Shown in pieces: positions 44,861-54,569 of a stretch of 64,000 nucleotides of DNA (position 1 is the stretch's first letter; every line of letters starts with the position of its first letter). This stretch comes from Paramylibacter kogurei (lineage in GTDB: Bacteria; Pseudomonadota; Alphaproteobacteria; Rhodobacterales; Rhodobacteraceae), in contig NZ_MDGM01000001.1 of the NCBI RefSeq assembly GCF_002742285.1, positions 1 through 64,000 of the forward strand, read 5' to 3'. The translations under genes were made by a program, and so were the position numbers. The notes beneath the pieces are model-generated. The model made no database searches and was not told the DNA's origin. It worked only from the letters and a program-made list of their open reading frames with translations.

Positions 44861-46162
44861 ATGTTACGCCGTTTTTCCGTTTACGTCATCCCTGCCCTTG
44901 TTGCCTTGGGTTTGTTTTCTGGGCTGCTACGCGAAATATTATTGGCGTATATTTTCGGCACATCGCGTGAATTGGAAATATTCCGCGTCGCATTTGGCCT
45001 GCCCAGTATACTAAGCGATAGCTTGGCCGTATCCTTTGTTTCAATCCTAATCCCCGTGCTGGTCATGGGTGAAAAATCCCACCCTGCCCATGCGTTGCGT
45101 CAAATTTTATGGGCAACTGGGGCGATTGCGGTCGGTGTCTTTTTCATCGGTTTGATCACCATGCCATTACAGGCGCGATTGTTGGCACCTGGGATTACGG
45201 GCGGGCAACGCACGGCATTAATCAATGCAGGTTATCTGTGTTGGGGTATGTTTTTGATGGTGATCTTGTCCTTGCCGTTGCGCGCCGCAATGAGCGTGCG
45301 TGGAAAAATCTGGCCAGGGGCAAGCGCACAATTGATGCGATCAGGCGGGTTTGTGATCGTATTGGCGCTATTCGTGTTTGCGATCGGGCAACGCGATGTC
45401 ACGGCCACGGCGATGTCGGCGTTGGCGGCGGGGTTATCCGTATTGCTGGTGCATATTTTTGCCATTGGCAAAACGGGACGGCGGCGGGTGATGCTGGCCT
45501 TATCCGCAGGGCCAAATTGGGATCATCTGCGCCCGCTGTTATTGCCACTTGGCTTGGTGTTTTTGACACAGATTTTATTATCAGGCGGGCGCCTTATGGA
45601 TCGCGCAGTGGCCAGTAATATGGAAATCGGCACACTTGCAGTGATTGAATATAGCTACGCGTTGGTGATGGCGGCGGCGGCGGTATTGGGAACATCAACC
45701 AATCTGATACTTGCCCCGCGACTGGCGCGCAGCTTGCGTGATACGGGGCGGGTCACAGCACAACATAAACGCACGATTATTTTGGTCACGGGCTTTGCCA
45801 CGCTGGCGGGGATTTCCCTGTCTTTGCTGGCCACACCGATTGTAAGCATCGTTTATGAAAACGGAACCTTCCAAGCATCGGATGCCCTTCGCACCGCAAG
45901 CGTTTTTCGCCTGCACGCGCTGTCACTTGGCCCCATCGTTTTGGCGCTGATCTTAACCCAAGTGTTGTTGATTTCGGGCGGTCAGCGTTTAACCTTCGTT
46001 ATCTCTGGGATCAAACTCGCGATCAAAGCGGGTGTATTATATGTGTTGATCAAAAGCGGCTATGGCCTTGGCGGCATCGCAATAAGCCTTGCGATAACAG
46101 AGCTATTGATGGCTGTTATTTTGGCAATGGCGTTGAAATGGCGGTCACAGGTACAACGATAG
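44861..46162 (+). CDS. MurJ/MviN-like lipid-linked polysaccharide flippase
   Basis: 433-aa inner-membrane protein of the MVF family with about 12 hydrophobic helices (FGTSRELEIFRVAFGLPSILSDSLAVSFVSIL near the N-terminus). At 433 aa it is shorter than housekeeping MurJ (usually about 510-530 aa, 14 helices), and it sits in a polysaccharide locus. It therefore more likely flips an undecaprenyl-linked repeat unit than lipid II. It is followed 11 nt later by an EpsG-like polymerase gene. Confidence 0.82.
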   Translation: MLRRFSVYVIPALVALGLFSGLLREILLAYIFGTSRELEIFRVAFGLPSILSDSLAVSFVSILIPVLVMGEKSHPAHALRQILWATGAIAVGVFFIGLITMPLQARLLAPGITGGQRTALINAGYLCWGMFLMVILSLPLRAAMSVRGKIWPGASAQLMRSGGFVIVLALFVFAIGQRDVTATAMSALAAGLSVLLVHIFAIGKTGRRRVMLALSAGPNWDHLRPLLLPLGLVFLTQILLSGGRLMDRAVASNMEIGTLAVIEYSYALVMAAAAVLGTSTNLILAPRLARSLRDTGRVTAQHKRTIILVTGFATLAGISLSLLATPIVSIVYENGTFQASDALRTASVFRLHALSLGPIVLALILTQVLLISGGQRLTFVISGIKLAIKAGVLYVLIKSGYGLGGIAISLAITELLMAVILAMALKWRSQVQR

Positions 46163-46173
46163 GCAATTGATTC

Positions 46174-47340
46174 ATGCTACCATACATTACATTCTTTAGC
46201 CTGCACGGACTTGTCGCGTTGATGAAACGACAAAGCCAAGCAACCATTTTTTGCTTTGTAATCTTAAACATGTACTTCGTGGGTTTTCGATACGAACTTG
46301 GATTTGACTGGCCCCTTTATAAACAGGAATTTGAATTCTTAAAAACACTTGGCTTCATAGAGTTTTTTTCGTCGATGCCGGCAATCCAAGTAAAGTATCC
46401 CCATGAATTCGGTTTCCTAATATTCGCATTTTTATCCAGTAAAGTGTTCTTCAGCTATGAACTTATGCAAGCGTTTTTATTTGCAGTTTTCATAGCGAGC
46501 TTTATTTCACTAGGACGTGCCTTGGGAACCAGAAATATCGTTGCGGCAATGATTGTGGTTCACTTATTTGTACTATTCACGCTAGAATTTTCTACAGTAC
46601 GACAATTGCTGGCAACCTCTTTATTCAACTTTGCATTAGCTTCATATTTCAACAAACAAAGAATTCCACTCATCCTTTTTACCGCCAGCGTGCTCGTTCA
46701 AGTATCTGCTGCCGTTTATGTCATCGCTTTTTTGTTTGCTATCGGTGCGCCTAAAAAAATCTGGCTAACAACAATCGTGGCTGGCGCAGGTGCACTTGCC
46801 TTGAATTCAGTCAGCTTTCTTCCATATATCTTAAACTTTCTACCTAGTTTTGCATCAGTTAAACTAGAATATTATTTCAATGATCGGGACTACAGTTACA
46901 ATACTTTGGAGCAAGTATTCTTTGCTGTGTTTTTCATAATCGTGGTGCTGTTTGCAAATCTCGCGCAAACAAAATTAACCAAAACAGAAGCTATCCAACA
47001 AAAGTTTTCTTCAACCGATATCGCCCTTAAAATTGTTTTATTCTTGACGCTTGTTTCGTTGGCTATGTTTTTCGTAAACACGGTTAGAAACCGCATGTTG
47101 TATGAACTTATTATTTTAGTAAGTTTGATCACCTTTATTCCAAACCTCAAATACGCAAGATACATGCGCTTAGTGCTATTCTCCTTTGGCGGCGTTTATC
47201 TCGCAGTATCAATGACAAAAAGCCTAAGTTACATGTACGTCCCTTACCAAAATTACGTCTTTTATAGCGTTTTGGGATACGAAAGTGATGGCGAAGAACG
47301 TCACAAAAAACTGCGAAGATTTTTCCGAAGTCAGCGTTAA
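46174..47340 (+). CDS. EpsG-family / Wzy-like polysaccharide polymerase
   Basis: 388-aa polytopic membrane protein with about ten helices and an EpsG-type N-terminus (FRYELGFDWPLYKQEFEFL). Such proteins polymerise repeat units in the outer leaflet of the inner membrane. Codons and base composition are clearly more AT-rich than the neighbours, a sign of recent acquisition. It follows the flippase by 11 nt and converges on the glycosyltransferase operon. Confidence 0.78.
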   Translation: MLPYITFFSLHGLVALMKRQSQATIFCFVILNMYFVGFRYELGFDWPLYKQEFEFLKTLGFIEFFSSMPAIQVKYPHEFGFLIFAFLSSKVFFSYELMQAFLFAVFIASFISLGRALGTRNIVAAMIVVHLFVLFTLEFSTVRQLLATSLFNFALASYFNKQRIPLILFTASVLVQVSAAVYVIAFLFAIGAPKKIWLTTIVAGAGALALNSVSFLPYILNFLPSFASVKLEYYFNDRDYSYNTLEQVFFAVFFIIVVLFANLAQTKLTKTEAIQQKFSSTDIALKIVLFLTLVSLAMFFVNTVRNRMLYELIILVSLITFIPNLKYARYMRLVLFSFGGVYLAVSMTKSLSYMYVPYQNYVFYSVLGYESDGEERHKKLRRFFRSQR

Positions 47341-47362
47341 CCGCCACCTTCAGGCGCATTGG

Positions 47363-48547
47363 CTAACCTCTATCCTCGCGCAACGCATCCAACACTGCCT
47401 CCCAGTGGTTCATCGCTACGTCTTTGGTTGCTTTGCTAGTGTACCAGCTTTTCACCAATGCGGGGGAACCCCCTGCCCCCAACACCTTGCGTAACGCCAC
47501 CCCAATCGCCTCGGCCGTTGCGGCCTCTGGCACGGCGCCTAACCCATTTGCGCTCACTTCCTCTGCCAGCGCGCTTTCAGGCTCCACCAGTGCGAGCACA
47601 GGCACGCCAAGGCCAAGGTATGTCAGCATCTTGGACGGGTACGCCACGCGGTAAATATCGCGGTTTAACGACACCAGCCCAACATCCGCATCCGCAATCA
47701 ACGCCTTGGCCTGTGCGAATGGCAAAAACGGCGCAAACGTGACCTGTGGATGATCACCCCAACGCGTGCGCAATTCGGACAGCGCCGCGCCATCACCCAG
47801 AAACATCAGCTCCAGATCGGAATGCGTGTCAAAACACGTCGCAACCCCCTCGGCCAATAATGGAAGGTTCTGAAACCGCCCCAGATTACCCGCAAAGATC
47901 ACACGTTTTTTGTTCGCATCTTTCACCCATTCACGCGGTGGGTCTTGGGCCTCGTCGCTATCTAACATGAAATTGTTAATCACATGGATTGGCAATGCAC
48001 CGAGCCCCCTGCCCGCCAGCGTGTTCGCCATATCCTGCGATAAAACCACAATCGCAGATGCACGGCGCAGGGTATGATTATCCAACCAACGCAACACATT
48101 GGCGATGGGCGCACGTCCCAACAAACCGCCGCTGATCTGTGACACATCGGGATGAATATCCATCATGTGATAAACAAATTTCGCCCCTACAATCCGCGCA
48201 GCCAAGCTCCCTGACCAAGCCGCCAATACAGGTGGGAAAGTCGATGCCGTCACAACATCGGGGCGCAATCGTAAAACGTGGAAGAACAAACCGATGCAAT
48301 ACAGCAATACATTGATTGCACGTGTTATCGGGTTTTTCTTGTTTTCCTGAAACACCCAACAACGGCGGATATCAACGCCATCCATTTCGGCGGGTGCATC
48401 CGCGCCCAGTTCGCGATATGACAGCTTGGATGCAAACACATGCACTGCATTATCAGTTTGTGCAAAATGCCCAACAATGGACTTCAAGATCACGCCATAG
48501 GGTGCCGTGTCGGGCCAAAAATACCGATGTGTGAATAATAGTTTCAT
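47363..48547 (-). CDS. WbuB-like family 4 glycosyltransferase
   Basis: 394 aa from ATG 48547 (MKLLFTHRYFWPDTAPYG), which overlaps the sugar transferase stop by 4 nt. It is a GT-B enzyme with an N-terminal Rossmann half and donor-binding C-terminal half (RVIFAGNLGRFQNLPLL, EPESALAEEV). It resembles WbuB, described as an L-fucosamine transferase in E. coli O-antigens, which fits the CapEFG genes in the same operon. Acceptor and donor are not proven. Confidence 0.85.
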   Translation of the reverse strand: MKLLFTHRYFWPDTAPYGVILKSIVGHFAQTDNAVHVFASKLSYRELGADAPAEMDGVDIRRCWVFQENKKNPITRAINVLLYCIGLFFHVLRLRPDVVTASTFPPVLAAWSGSLAARIVGAKFVYHMMDIHPDVSQISGGLLGRAPIANVLRWLDNHTLRRASAIVVLSQDMANTLAGRGLGALPIHVINNFMLDSDEAQDPPREWVKDANKKRVIFAGNLGRFQNLPLLAEGVATCFDTHSDLELMFLGDGAALSELRTRWGDHPQVTFAPFLPFAQAKALIADADVGLVSLNRDIYRVAYPSKMLTYLGLGVPVLALVEPESALAEEVSANGLGAVPEAATAEAIGVALRKVLGAGGSPALVKSWYTSKATKDVAMNHWEAVLDALREDRG

Positions 48548-49218
48548 CGCGACGCCTGTAACTGCGCCGCACTCACCCAATTCAACGCACCATCCAAATC
48601 ACGTTGTGGCAACCGTATCGGGCGTCCAGCGATAACCTTGAATATTGCCAATGCGGTTTGAATGGCTACGCCCAAATCCGACCAAAAATTCGCGCGCTGT
48701 AAATACGCAAGTTCGACCGCCAATTTTGGAGGCAATAGGTTTTGCACATAGCTACCTTCGGGATCGGCATCATCAATCAGATGTTCGCCGTATCCATAAT
48801 AATAAATGGCACCGGGGCTGGAAATTCCAGGGCGCACATCCAGCGTTTTGATCATCCAATCGGTATAATGATCGGTGACGATTTTTGGGTCCTCTGGGCG
48901 TGGGCCAATGATTGACATGTCACCGCGCAACACGTTTAAAAATTGCGGCAGCTCGTCAATCTTGCTTTTGCGCAGGAACGCGCCAAATCCAAATACCCGC
49001 GTATCATTGGCCGCCGTAATTACAGAACCGCCAGTACTCACATGCATGGAACGAAATTTATACATGGCAAATGGTGTGCCACCCTGCCCAACACGCATGG
49101 CACGATAAAATACCGCACCTTTTGACGACAATTTAATTCCAACAATTGCCAACAGGAAAAGTGGGGATGTCCCAATCAACACAAAGATCGAGATGATGAT
49201 ATCAAACGCACGTTTCAT
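48544..49218 (-). CDS. Polyprenyl-phosphate sugar-1-phosphate transferase
   Basis: 224-aa initiating transferase of the bacterial sugar transferase (PglC-like monotopic) family. One N-terminal membrane hairpin (FDIIISIFVLIGTSPLFLLAIVGI) precedes FYRAMRVGQGGTPFAMYKFRSM, KSKIDELPQFLNVLRGDMSIIGPRPE. It loads the first sugar-phosphate onto undecaprenyl phosphate. It overlaps its neighbours by 4 nt on both sides. Confidence 0.92.
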   Translation of the reverse strand: MKRAFDIIISIFVLIGTSPLFLLAIVGIKLSSKGAVFYRAMRVGQGGTPFAMYKFRSMHVSTGGSVITAANDTRVFGFGAFLRKSKIDELPQFLNVLRGDMSIIGPRPEDPKIVTDHYTDWMIKTLDVRPGISSPGAIYYYGYGEHLIDDADPEGSYVQNLLPPKLAVELAYLQRANFWSDLGVAIQTALAIFKVIAGRPIRLPQRDLDGALNWVSAAQLQASR

Positions 49219-50366
49219 CCCAACAACGCCTTTGAGACAACATCAATCACACGATCTTGTTCTGCATCAGACATATCCATAAACAATGGCAAACTGATGC
49301 AACCTTCGAAATAGGCATCGGCATTGGGGAATTTATTTCCACCATTGCCAGTCGACCAAAACGTCATTTGGTGCAACGGGCGATAATGCACAGAACAACC
49401 GATATTGTTTTTCTTTAGATGTGCCACCAATTCATTGCGGTCCATTGCGGCATCTTCGTTCACTTGAATGATAAACAAATGCCACGAATGCGTATCCCCA
49501 TCCGCCGCATCAGCGGGCAATGTGACAGGCAAATCAGCAAAGGCCGATTTATATCGTTTCACCAAACGTTCACGCGCATTTTGAAACACATCAATTTTGC
49601 GCAACTGAACCCGCCCCATCGCGGCAGCAATATCAGTTAGATTATATTTGAAACCAGGCGCGACAACATCATACATCCACGACGCTTTCGTATCGGTAAA
49701 TCGGTTAAACACATCGCGATCAATCCCATGCATGCGCATCACTCGTGCGCGCGCTGCGATATCGGCGTTACGTGTCACCAACATACCCCCCTCGCCCGTT
49801 GTCATGGTCTTATTGGCATAAAAACTAAACGCCGTTGCATCCGCGCCAATATCCCCGATTAACTTGCCAGCATGGCGCGTTGGTAACGCATGGGCTGCAT
49901 CATCAAGAATTTTCAATCCATATTCATCCGCCAATACACGCAGCGCTGTCATATCACAGGCACGGCCCGCGAAGTGCACGGGCATAATCGCCTTGGTCTT
50001 TGGCGTGATCGCAGCGCGGATTGATTCCAGATCAATGCCAAATGTCTTGCGATCAATATCAACAAAAATGGGGTTCGCACCCAGATATCGCACCACCTCT
50101 GCCGTGGCGGTAAATGTTAGTGTTGGAACGATAACTTCGTCGCCCTCACTGATCCCCATGGCCTCCAACCCAAGGTGGAGCGCAGCCGTCGCAGAATTCA
50201 CCGCAATCGCATGGATACCGTCGTCATACAGTGCTTCAAATTCTTTCTCGAATTCAATCGCATTCGGGCCAGTGGTGAGCCAGCCTGATTTCATACACTT
50301 TACGACTTCGGTAATTTCGTCATCCGTAATGGACGGTCGGAAAAATGGCACATGTAAATTAGACAT
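49215..50366 (-). CDS. DegT/DnrJ/EryC1/StrS sugar aminotransferase
   Basis: 383-aa PLP enzyme. The PLP lysine is in FSFYANKTMTTGEGGM, and LKILDDAAHALPTRHAGK and GMLVTRNADIAARARVMRMHG are characteristic. It aminates a nucleotide-linked keto sugar (PglE/WecE type). It implies an amino sugar beyond FucNAc in the glycan, perhaps from a 4-keto intermediate. Its start overlaps the sulfotransferase gene by 8 nt. Confidence 0.93.
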   Translation of the reverse strand: MSNLHVPFFRPSITDDEITEVVKCMKSGWLTTGPNAIEFEKEFEALYDDGIHAIAVNSATAALHLGLEAMGISEGDEVIVPTLTFTATAEVVRYLGANPIFVDIDRKTFGIDLESIRAAITPKTKAIMPVHFAGRACDMTALRVLADEYGLKILDDAAHALPTRHAGKLIGDIGADATAFSFYANKTMTTGEGGMLVTRNADIAARARVMRMHGIDRDVFNRFTDTKASWMYDVVAPGFKYNLTDIAAAMGRVQLRKIDVFQNARERLVKRYKSAFADLPVTLPADAADGDTHSWHLFIIQVNEDAAMDRNELVAHLKKNNIGCSVHYRPLHQMTFWSTGNGGNKFPNADAYFEGCISLPLFMDMSDAEQDRVIDVVSKALLG

Positions 50367-51216
50367 AATCGTAATCTTTCAATTTCAATGTATCACCAAT
50401 CACGTTCATCATGTCTGCCTGATCTTTTGTTGGCAGATTTTTCCAACGTGCGGTATTTTCAATATGTACTTTGTCGCGCCAATAATTCACGACTTTGTCA
50501 ATGTCTTTAATTTCTAATTGCGTCAATAAATTGGTAATGGCTGTGTCATCTTTCACCAAATCTTCGTAGCGAATTTCAAATACACGTTCCGCTGGAATAT
50601 TGGCCAAATCTTGGGTCGCTTGTTCAACCGATTTGCGCCATTGCATCGCACAGATATGCGCCAGCGATTTTTGCCCGACAAGCGCATCAATACCATCAAA
50701 TCGCGGCCCCCAGACATTGCCACCCTTTTGGCCCTTTAACATGCCAGAAATAAAATTTTTGGCGAACCAAAACACATAGCCCAAATTGGAAAACGGCATC
50801 CCGCGTAGTTTCGTAAACAACGCAGCCCAATTGGGCGGGGCCAACCATTGGCGCATCGCACTTTCTGTTACATCACGCCCATCACGGATCAGATGCACAT
50901 AACGCGCATTTGGATAAACCGCGTCAACAAATGGCACGCGCAACGTGTTTGAAACCGTTTTTTCTATTAACACTTCATCTATGCCTAACGACGCCAAACT
51001 GCGCAGTGTTTTTCGAATAAACGCGATTTGTTTGTTGGTAAGCCCATCAACAGGAAGCAAATCATTTGGATGCTGTTCAAACCCATAACGCCAAACGTAA
51101 TTCACATCATAGGGCACCGCCCCATGCCCATCCGCCACACGCAGAACATCGCGCAGAAACTTGGTACCAGAACGCGCCGCGCCTATTAAAATAATGGGGC
51201 TGTCCGCATCAGTCAT
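50359..51216 (-). CDS. Sulfotransferase family protein
   Basis: 285 aa from ATG 51216 (MTDADSPIILIGAARSG), whose start lies within ATGACTGA overlapping the CapG-like stop. The PAPS-binding 5'-phosphosulfate loop GAARSGTKFLRDVL and 3'-phosphate segment LIRDGRDVTESA are clear. Transfer of sulfate from PAPS to a sugar of the exopolysaccharide is the most likely role given the operon. A longer start at 51231 is possible. Confidence 0.85.
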   Translation of the reverse strand: MTDADSPIILIGAARSGTKFLRDVLRVADGHGAVPYDVNYVWRYGFEQHPNDLLPVDGLTNKQIAFIRKTLRSLASLGIDEVLIEKTVSNTLRVPFVDAVYPNARYVHLIRDGRDVTESAMRQWLAPPNWAALFTKLRGMPFSNLGYVFWFAKNFISGMLKGQKGGNVWGPRFDGIDALVGQKSLAHICAMQWRKSVEQATQDLANIPAERVFEIRYEDLVKDDTAITNLLTQLEIKDIDKVVNYWRDKVHIENTARWKNLPTKDQADMMNVIGDTLKLKDYDYV

Positions 51217-52354
51217 TCTTGCGAATTCCATCCCATGAATTGGATAATTTCGCCGTCCCCATGATCAGGTTCACCACACGCTCTGATGTGTTGGTAATGC
51301 AATAATCTGCGGGCACGGGATGCGCCGTACCGCTCGCCACGCGCTCTGCAAACATTTGTGTCACGGCAGCAATGCCATTGACCATTGTGTCCACATCCAA
51401 ACCCGTCATCATGATGCACCCCACATCAACACCTTCTGGGCGCTCGATCGCATCGCGCGGCGTGATGGCGGGAAAGCCGAGCATTGAGCTTTCTTCGGCG
51501 ATTGTACCGCTATCTGAAATCGCGCAAAACGCGTTCATTTGCAGATTGTTGTAATCGTGAAATCCAAATGGTTTCATATATTCCACCAATGGATCGATCT
51601 TGATTTTCATCGTTTCTAACCGTTTGCGCGTGCGCGGATGCGTCGACACGATCACGGGGAATTTGTATTTCTGCGCGATGGTATTCAACGCCTCGATCAA
51701 GGAACCAAGACGCGCACGATTATCCACGTTTTCCTCGCGGTGAAGCGAGACGATAAAATATTTACCCGCTGTCAACCCAATGCGTTGCAGCACATCGGAT
51801 GCTTCGATCCGATCGCGGTAATGTTCCAACACTTCGCGCATCGGGCTGCCTGTCAGGTTGATCCGACGATGGGGCAATCCTTCGGCCAGCAAATGACGCC
51901 GCGCATGTTCGGTGTAAACCAAGTTGAAATCGGCAATGTGATCCACCAAACGGCGGTTGGTTTCCTCTGGCACGTTCATATCAAACGAACGGTTGCCTGC
52001 CTCCATATGATAAACTGGCACCTTCATACGCCGCGCCATGATCGCGCTTATCGCGGAATTTGTATCGCCAAGGATCAAAACCGCATCGGGTTTTTCATCC
52101 GCCAAAACTTTTTCCGTTTGGGTCAAAATCCCACCCAGCGTTTCACCAAGGCTCCCGCCCCCAACGCCCAGAAAATAATCAGGCTTGCGCACGCCCAGAT
52201 CCTCAAAGAACACTTCGTTCAGCTCGTAATCATAATTCTGACCGGTGTGCACAATGATATGGTCCACATAGTCATCAAGGCGCGCCATCACCCGCGCAAG
52301 ACGGATAATTTCAGGGCGCGTGCCCAATACGGTCATTACTTTTAATTTGGTCAT
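51209..52354 (-). CDS. capG: UDP-GlcNAc 2-epimerase type enzyme (CapG/WbjD-like)
   Basis: 381-aa non-hydrolysing epimerase with VLGTRPEIIRLARV, HTGQNYDYELNEVFFEDL, LGDTNSAISA, HMEAGNRSFD and SDSGTIAEESSMLG motifs. Its order next to CapF-like and CapE-like genes marks it as the last enzyme of UDP-N-acetyl-L-fucosamine synthesis rather than a generic WecB. Overlaps by 4 nt with capF and 8 nt with the sulfotransferase indicate tight coupling. Confidence 0.88.
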   Translation of the reverse strand: MTKLKVMTVLGTRPEIIRLARVMARLDDYVDHIIVHTGQNYDYELNEVFFEDLGVRKPDYFLGVGGGSLGETLGGILTQTEKVLADEKPDAVLILGDTNSAISAIMARRMKVPVYHMEAGNRSFDMNVPEETNRRLVDHIADFNLVYTEHARRHLLAEGLPHRRINLTGSPMREVLEHYRDRIEASDVLQRIGLTAGKYFIVSLHREENVDNRARLGSLIEALNTIAQKYKFPVIVSTHPRTRKRLETMKIKIDPLVEYMKPFGFHDYNNLQMNAFCAISDSGTIAEESSMLGFPAITPRDAIERPEGVDVGCIMMTGLDVDTMVNGIAAVTQMFAERVASGTAHPVPADYCITNTSERVVNLIMGTAKLSNSWDGIRKND

Positions 52355-53475
52355 GTCAGCACCTTATCGGCAAATGTATCAGGGTTGGCAGGATCGAACA
52401 AATCGTGGGTCCAAAATAGCGTAAGCAACGGCCCCTGCCCGACGTTTTCAATCGAATGCGTATGAAGCGTTGGCATGTCCACGGGTGCTGGGTTATCGCC
52501 GCTCACACGATATTCCCAAACATCATCCGACATCACCTTGCGTATGCGAATGATGGCCTCGCCCTGCACCACCAAAAACCGTTCCACCTTGTGCAAATGA
52601 AAATGATCACCACGGGTTACACCGGGTTCAGTTGTGGACAAGAATGTTTGTCCACCACCGCCACCTTTGACGGCCTCAAACAATGTGCCACGCGCATCAG
52701 AATGCAATGTTAACGGGCGCGGCCATTGATCGGGATAGCTCGCTGCGCGGTAACTATTAAACAATGCCAGATCAAAATCATCTGACACATCGGGATAGAT
52801 ATTGGCACGATAAAGATCATGAAACCCTTGCAGCTTTTCCAACAAATCGGGCACACTGATCGGGCGGGGTTCTGGTGTGATATCACCCGTAACACCATCC
52901 ATGATCGCATCAATCGCCACCTGTGCGGCCACACCTGCATATAACAATTGCACGCGCCCATCTGGGTTCACGCTTGGGGTTTCACCAGCCAATATTTGAT
53001 GGATCAAGGTTGCGGTGACATTGTTATAAAATGGGCGCGCACATTCGCCAAAAATATGGGGCAGGATCAGGTTGGAATACCGCGACACCCCTGCCCCGAT
53101 AATTTCACCCGCCTCGCGTTTGGAATTGCCATATGACGTATCGCCGGTGGCATGGGTTGAATTGGCATAAACGATATGGGGATCGGCACCAACCGATTGA
53201 CAACCGGCAATCAAACGCGTGGCAATCGCTGGGTTTGCTGTGCGCACAATATCATCGCTATCGGCGCGGTTCACACCTGCGAAATGCAACACCGCATCGG
53301 CACCTGTCAGGGCCGCATGCAACGTAACATCATCGTCAAAATCCGCATGTTTCAACAACACCAGATCAAAGGGTTGATCGTTACCCCCAAACGCCGCTGC
53401 ACAATTTTGTGCATGCAATCGCGCACCCGCATGCCAGCCTATTAATCCGCCAGCACCGGTGACAACAATCTTCAT
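52351..53475 (-). CDS. capF: CapF/WbjC-like reductase (SDR plus cupin)
   Basis: 374-aa two-domain enzyme. The N-terminal Rossmann domain starts VTGAGGLIGWHAGARL, and the C-terminal cupin has the metal-binding histidines in TRGDHFHLHKVERFLVVQG. CapF reduces the keto intermediate made by CapE, with C-3 epimerisation by the cupin in the characterised S. aureus protein. It overlaps capE and capG by 4 nt each. Confidence 0.9.
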   Translation of the reverse strand: MKIVVTGAGGLIGWHAGARLHAQNCAAAFGGNDQPFDLVLLKHADFDDDVTLHAALTGADAVLHFAGVNRADSDDIVRTANPAIATRLIAGCQSVGADPHIVYANSTHATGDTSYGNSKREAGEIIGAGVSRYSNLILPHIFGECARPFYNNVTATLIHQILAGETPSVNPDGRVQLLYAGVAAQVAIDAIMDGVTGDITPEPRPISVPDLLEKLQGFHDLYRANIYPDVSDDFDLALFNSYRAASYPDQWPRPLTLHSDARGTLFEAVKGGGGGQTFLSTTEPGVTRGDHFHLHKVERFLVVQGEAIIRIRKVMSDDVWEYRVSGDNPAPVDMPTLHTHSIENVGQGPLLTLFWTHDLFDPANPDTFADKVLT

Positions 53476-54512
53476 TTTACACCCTCTTTATGGGCGGCGA
53501 CTTCGGCTTGCACCTCTGGCAGTGTCATCAACAAATCCTTCACCTCTGCCACGCTTAATTGTTGTGTGTTGTGTGAATGATAATCTTCTAATGAAACTGT
53601 CGTTTTATCACCCTCTTCGAAATAGGGTTTGTAATTCAAATCGCGGTTATCCATGTGGATACGATAATAATCGCCCATATCATCAGATGTCGCCAGTTCC
53701 TGCGCACTTGCCAATGTTTCATACAGCTTTTCCGCATGACGCCAACCGATGATTTCAACCGGGTGATCGGGGGCATCAAACAATTCTTTGATCGCTTGTA
53801 CCAAATCAATGATGGTGGATGCGGGCGCTTTCTTGATAAACAAATCACCCTGATTGGCATGCTCAAACGCGTATTTCACCAATGCCACACTGTCACGCAG
53901 TGGCATCAAAAACCGTGTCATGGTGGGTTCTGTCACCGTGATCGGGTTGCCTGATTTGATCTGTTTAATAAACAGCGGAATCGCGGAACCACGTGAATAC
54001 ATCACATTGCCATATCGCACACATGAAATGGTGGTCTCCGCGCCCTGCCCGATTTCACGTGCACCCGCCTGTGCCACCTTTTCCATCATCGCCTTGGACA
54101 TGCCCATGGCATTGACGGGAAACACGGCTTTGTCTGTGGACAGGCACACCAATGATTTCACACGCTCATTGATCGCCGCGCGTACCACGTTTTCAGAACC
54201 GATAATATTGGTTTGCACCGCCTGCATCGGGAAAAATTCACATGATGGCACCTGTTTTAATGCCGCTGCGTGGAAAATATTCTGCACACCCTTACTGGCA
54301 CGTTCCACAGATTCACGATCACGCACATCACCGATGTAATATTTCACCCGAGCGTCGCGCAATTCGTTGCGCAGCGCGTCTTGTTTTTCTTCATCTCGGC
54401 TTAAAATGCGAATTTCAGGAACATCAGCCGCCAACAGCTGTTTCAACATGGTCTTCCCGAAAGAGCCAGTGCCCCCCGTAATCAGAACCGACTCGATTGC
54501 GTTATTCGCCAT
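53472..54512 (-). CDS. capE: CapE/WbjB-like UDP-GlcNAc 4,6-dehydratase (5-epimerase)
   Basis: 346 aa from ATG 54512 (MANNAIESVLITGGTGSFG); the longer frame uses TTG 54536. The NAD-binding TGGTGSFG, CLSTDKAVFPVNAMGMSK and MKRFLMPL-type (TRFLMPLRDS) segments match CapE. The usual SDR Tyr of YxxxK is Met here (MGMSK), a feature known in CapE-type dehydratases. It catalyses the first step toward UDP-L-FucNAc. It is 57 nt after the UDP-glucose dehydrogenase gene. Confidence 0.9.
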   Translation of the reverse strand: MANNAIESVLITGGTGSFGKTMLKQLLAADVPEIRILSRDEEKQDALRNELRDARVKYYIGDVRDRESVERASKGVQNIFHAAALKQVPSCEFFPMQAVQTNIIGSENVVRAAINERVKSLVCLSTDKAVFPVNAMGMSKAMMEKVAQAGAREIGQGAETTISCVRYGNVMYSRGSAIPLFIKQIKSGNPITVTEPTMTRFLMPLRDSVALVKYAFEHANQGDLFIKKAPASTIIDLVQAIKELFDAPDHPVEIIGWRHAEKLYETLASAQELATSDDMGDYYRIHMDNRDLNYKPYFEEGDKTTVSLEDYHSHNTQQLSVAEVKDLLMTLPEVQAEVAAHKEGVK

Positions 54513-54569
54513 AAAAAAACACCCAAATAAATTCAAATTTGCGGAAATAACCCGCTATTGGGCGTACCT

